NCBI GenBank assembly: GCA_004764695.1
Contig: SMSO01000004.1
Span: forward strand, 1,391,501 to 1,455,500
DNA length: 64,000 bases
Direction: 5' to 3'
From: Schizochytrium sp. TIO01
Taxonomy: Eukaryota > Sar > Bigyra > Thraustochytrida > Thraustochytriidae
The position numbers were made by a program, and so were the translations under genes. Under the pieces are notes generated by a model. The model did not search any database. It was not told where the DNA came from and saw only the letters and a program-made list of their open reading frames with translations. This document shows, piece by piece, positions 60,696 through 64,000 of the stretch; the first letter of the stretch is position 1, and each line of letters opens with the position of its first letter.

Positions 60696-62633
60696 TTAGA
60701 GCTTGGAGTTTGGTGCAACAGGGCCGAGCTCGTACTCTGCAGCGTACTTGGGGATAATCTCCTGCTTGTGAAGCATGTCAAATGCCTCAGAGGCATCCTT
60801 GCCACCGTAGAGCAGAATAGCCTTCGCGCCACCCGGGTGGTTCTCGAGGAACTCAGTTACATCATAGACCTTGCCGTGGAGAATGACCCAGCAGTCGTCC
60901 TTCTTGTTGTGAGTAGCAACCTCGTCCATGGTGTAGGTCTTGGCCTCCTTCTTGGGAGCGGCAGCAGAGGATCCCTCAGAAGCACCCTGCTCGTAGAAAG
61001 CAGAGTTCGGGTCACGCTCAGCAGGGCCGTCATCCTCGATCTCAGCCTGGCCACCAGCTGCGGCCTTCTTGCCCTTGCCGCCCCAGGAGACGGTGACACT
61101 GTTGGAGGCCGGGTCCACGTGAAGGTCAAAGGCACCAGCCTTGCCGCCAGCTCCGGGTCCGCCAGCAATAAGCTTGTCGAGGAGGAAGCGGCTTGCGGTC
61201 TGACCAGCCTTGCGTCCGTACACGACACAGTCAAGAAGACTGGATCCACCAAGACGGTTAGTACCGTGGATGCCACCAATAATCTCGCCACCAGCGAAGA
61301 GACCCGGAATCGGCTTCTCGTCAGCAGTGATGACCTCTGCCTCAGCAGAAGTAGCGACACCACCCATGCAGTAGTGAACGAGCGGGGTAATGATAGCAAT
61401 GTGCCAGGTTTCGTCGTCAACGCTGAGAGGGAGGGCCTCGAAGTACTTCTTGTCCCAGTCATCCTTGCCAGCTTCGGCGTTCTTGTTGTATCTGTCAAAG
61501 TTAGCCTGAAGCTTCTCAGCAGAGATGTTCATCTCCTTGGCGAGCTCACGGCCGGTCATCTTCTTCATAAGACCACGCTGCACGTAGTGGTCGCAGTGCC
61601 ACTGGATGAGAGCGCTGGCCTTGCCGTTGAGGCAGAGACGGTAGGGGCCGTTGCCGTGCACGAACATGCGGCCACTGACGTAGTCACGCTTGCCGAGCTC
61701 GTCACAGAAGCGCTGGCCGTCCTTGTCAAGAATGACGGCACCAGAGCCACGGAGGGCCTCTGCGGCGAGGAACTTGACCTTGGCATCAGGCTCATTCGGG
61801 TCCACAATGCCGGTAGGGTGGATCTGGACGCAGTGGAGATCGCGAGTGGCGGCGCCAACGTTCACAGACATCTTGATACCATCACCGGTGCAGTGAGGGC
61901 CGTTAGTGGTCGGCAGGCTAAGAAGAGGCGGCATCGGGATCTTCTTGCCATTGCTCTGCTTGGCAGCACGAGAGCTAGTAGACCATGCCTCCATGCCGGC
62001 GAACTGGTCAGAGACCTGAGCCAGAAGCGAGTCGGCAGAAAAGTCAGCGCCGAAGCCACCGGTGGCCAGAATGACGGGGCCGTACTCCTTGTAAGTCTTG
62101 CCACCCTTCTCGAAGATAACACCGACAACCTCATCGCCCTCCTTGATGAGCTCAGTAACAGTTGCCTTGTTGATGAGGCGAGCGCGACCGTCCTTGGTGT
62201 CGCAGATAGCCTCATACGCCTCCATGAGGCCGTAGGTGATAGCCATACCGGGGAAACGCTCCTTACCACGGTGGGTACGCGGGTTGGAGTGAGCGGCAAG
62301 ACGAGCAATGATAGAGAGGTCGAGGTTGAACTTCTCCTTGAGCCACTCAAGAGCAGGACCAGACTCGAAGGTGAGGACCTTAATGAGGTCATCACGTGCA
62401 CCCTCGGCGGCAGATACCTTGGTGTCCTGGAAGAAGACCTCAGGAGAGTCCTCAATGCCAAGAGCGCGCTGAGAACTCGTGCCAGCAGCGTTCATGCCAC
62501 TGGTGGCCTTGGTGGAGTTGCCTCCGCAGAAAGGAGACTTGTCGAGGAGAAGGGTGCGGCCACCGGCCTGGAGAACGGTGTGTGCAGCAGACATGCCACT
62601 GAGGCCACCGCCAACGATGATGACTTGACTCAT
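60696..62633 (-). CDS. Soluble fumarate reductase (Osm1-type) with cytochrome b5 domain and C-terminal SKL
   Basis: A 645-residue flavoprotein expected to reduce fumarate to succinate, letting the cell reoxidise reduced cofactors. Residues 1-490 form the FAD-binding/fumarate reductase module: the Rossmann loop VGGGLSG (7-13), GGNSTKATSGMNAAGT, the substrate-site motifs QIHPTG (His272), RGSGAVILDKDGQRF and GGIHGTNRLGGSSLLD (His456, Arg460). A flexible Ala/Gly/Lys linker leads to a cytochrome b5 domain at about 567-640 with heme ligands His599 (HPGG) and His622 (LHKQ). The protein ends in SKL, the canonical peroxisomal PTS1 signal, and has no obvious mitochondrial presequence: the N-terminus goes straight into the FAD fold. 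Yeast Osm1/Frd1 lack the b5 domain; kinetoplastid glycosomal fumarate reductase has extra redox domains. Here b5 probably hands electrons to the flavin. The ATG at 62633 has a good context (AGCACCATGA). No lesion is seen. Confidence 0.93.
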   Translation of the reverse strand: MSQVIIVGGGLSGMSAAHTVLQAGGRTLLLDKSPFCGGNSTKATSGMNAAGTSSQRALGIEDSPEVFFQDTKVSAAEGARDDLIKVLTFESGPALEWLKEKFNLDLSIIARLAAHSNPRTHRGKERFPGMAITYGLMEAYEAICDTKDGRARLINKATVTELIKEGDEVVGVIFEKGGKTYKEYGPVILATGGFGADFSADSLLAQVSDQFAGMEAWSTSSRAAKQSNGKKIPMPPLLSLPTTNGPHCTGDGIKMSVNVGAATRDLHCVQIHPTGIVDPNEPDAKVKFLAAEALRGSGAVILDKDGQRFCDELGKRDYVSGRMFVHGNGPYRLCLNGKASALIQWHCDHYVQRGLMKKMTGRELAKEMNISAEKLQANFDRYNKNAEAGKDDWDKKYFEALPLSVDDETWHIAIITPLVHYCMGGVATSAEAEVITADEKPIPGLFAGGEIIGGIHGTNRLGGSSLLDCVVYGRKAGQTASRFLLDKLIAGGPGAGGKAGAFDLHVDPASNSVTVSWGGKGKKAAAGGQAEIEDDGPAERDPNSAFYEQGASEGSSAAAPKKEAKTYTMDEVATHNKKDDCWVILHGKVYDVTEFLENHPGGAKAILLYGGKDASEAFDMLHKQEIIPKYAAEYELGPVAPNSKL

Positions 62634-64000
62634 GGTGCTTAGTTTCTAGATAGATACAGTCGAACAATAATCAAAAAAGAGTGCAAATGAGATTCCGGAT
62701 CTGTGTGTGATGAATTATAGTATACCAAGTTAGTCTTCACTCAACACAAACACAAACAAACATGTCAAAGAGGATCCTTTCTTTCCATACTTTCCTCTCC
62801 CGCAAGTCAATGGGTATCCCACAAATCGTTCCTCTCGCTTTTCAATGCTCGATATGGTATACCATCTTATCGTCCGGGACTATCTTGCTGCGCGTCACGC
62901 ATGATCATTCTATGCACAGCATCGGGAGTACAACAACAACCAAAAATCACATGATAACAGCAAGAATGACTGACAAGAGCAACCACGAACGCGAGGCCCA
63001 GGGCGGAGGCATACACACGCTTGACTCATACCATGTCTCCCAACCCCACGTGAAGATCTAGCACACCTCATTTCTATTGCTCCTCAAACTGGTGATCTTG
63101 GCATTCGCTTATCTGATCATACAATCAATGCACCCCTAAATATTTCTCTTTCGGGATAAACCGTCCTCCCATCAGAGATAGTATCATAATAGTCGATTAG
63201 GTAGAGGCAGAGATTTCCAACATTCAAGGCTTTAAAAGATCAATCGATCCAAGCTCAACGACCCTCAGTACTTTGCTGGCGTGGCCGGTCACTTGACATC
63301 GTGAGATGAGCCATGCAAAACCATTGCAACGCCCGCCCACCCCTCGCGAACGAGGAGCAAGAGACCGCAGCCACTGGGAGAAGTACGTCAGCAGGGAGGA
63401 GCGAGTAGCGGCGGAAGTAAGAAACGAAACAAATAAACCTAGCAGATCTACACAGAAAGGAGACGCGTGTGCTGATGCCACAAGGGGAGGGAGCTCGGCT
63501 GAGGTGAGGAAGCTACGTGCAGCATACCTGCAGGAGCTTGAGTTCCACAACACTGGCCTTCAAGCGACAGTGCGCTTCGTACGTACCTCGGAAGTCTCAA
63601 TGAGTTAGTTTGGGAATTGCTTGAGTTCAAACAGCTCCATTTCGAATTCTTATCTTTTACTTTCAAACTTTCATTCTCTTATTTCTTTACTTTCTCTCCT
63701 GCTATTTTTCCAACTTTAAAATAATAGGATTCAAGAAAAGCTTTATTTTAAAATTGAAAAAATATCAACAGTAATCTATCTATCTGTATAGTAGCAGTGA
63801 AATAGAAACACTGCCTAGTTCAAAATTCGTTGTGCTTTCTTTCTTTCTTCTTTCTGCGTCATTCTGTTCTTTCCTTCGCACTCTCTCTAGCTCTAGGTGG
63901 TTCCTCCGATAAGTTTCCCCGCCCTACTATTACCTCCTTCGTCGCGCCTGCTTGCGCTTAGTCTTCGGTCGGCCTCCCCTCATTCCGGTCCTAACTTTAC
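62634..64000. other. Upstream region of fumarate reductase gene and right edge
   Basis: Holds the promoter and 5' UTR of the fumarate reductase gene; no individual element could be assigned, and the motif shared by the transporters is absent. The plus-strand frame 63306-63608 (100 codons, charged) has an ATG start in a GC-richer patch but no recognisable family and a rival minus-strand frame; I leave it uncalled. The last 350 bp are T-rich with TTTC-like runs. Confidence 0.5.

Noticed and set aside
60768-62642. 624-codon open frame on the plus strand
   Set aside because: It is exactly antisense to the fumarate reductase gene and lacks any domain; its openness follows from the codon bias of the real gene.
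63306-63608. 100-codon charged plus-strand ORF
   Set aside because: Could be a small gene, but a rival minus-strand frame is open over the same bases and no motif is present.
1-64000. Transposons, viral insertions or bacterial transfer
   Set aside because: No reverse transcriptase, transposase, capsid or integrase motif and no long terminal or inverted repeats were recognised.

Overview
The window looks like nuclear DNA from a single-celled eukaryote. The recognisable genes have no ribosome-binding sites or operons, they are single genes far apart, at least two loci read best with GT-AG introns, and the products (AAAP amino-acid permeases, a Ser/Thr kinase joined to a FYVE finger, an Osm1-type soluble fumarate reductase joined to cytochrome b5) are eukaryotic types. 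My best guess is a heterotrophic stramenopile-like protist such as a thraustochytrid. That guess rests on gene content and style only; no rRNA or other marker gene is present to prove it. Coding DNA is clearly richer in G+C than the AT-rich intergenic DNA, which holds many simple repeats.

Layout. 1-6235: no gene seen. 6236-42741: four paralogous AAAP-family amino-acid transporter genes, all on the minus strand (6236-7614, 13627-14997, 24498-25859, 41380-42741), separated by 6-16 kb of gene-poor DNA. Copy 1 carries a single-base frameshift; copies 2-4 are intact. Copies 3 and 4 are the closest pair. The upstream regions share a short conserved motif. A 67-bp x 4 tandem repeat lies just past the 3' end of copy 2. 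Between copies 3 and 4, at 33948-34387, a GC-rich island can be read as a small two-exon gene of unknown function. 42742-49998: no convincing gene, a pentanucleotide satellite, and a possible relic of a transporter 3' end. 49999-50913: an unrecognised protein with a disordered acidic/Ser-rich N-terminus. 52547-55544: a protein kinase whose reading frame runs into a C-terminal FYVE finger through a probable 127-nt intron (or an indel); its first true ATG creates an N-myristoylation-type N-terminus. 55545-60695: repeat-rich intergenic DNA. 60696-62633: fumarate reductase with a C-terminal cytochrome b5 domain, ending in -SKL, a classical peroxisomal signal. 62634-64000: no gene seen.

Together the genes suggest nutrient uptake (an expanded permease family), endomembrane signalling (a putative lipid-anchored, PI3P-binding kinase) and redox balance in a microbody (fumarate as electron acceptor). 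No mobile-element proteins, CRISPR array, tRNA or rRNA gene was found. Three of the longest open frames begin with TTG or GTG; I moved their starts to the first in-frame ATG.
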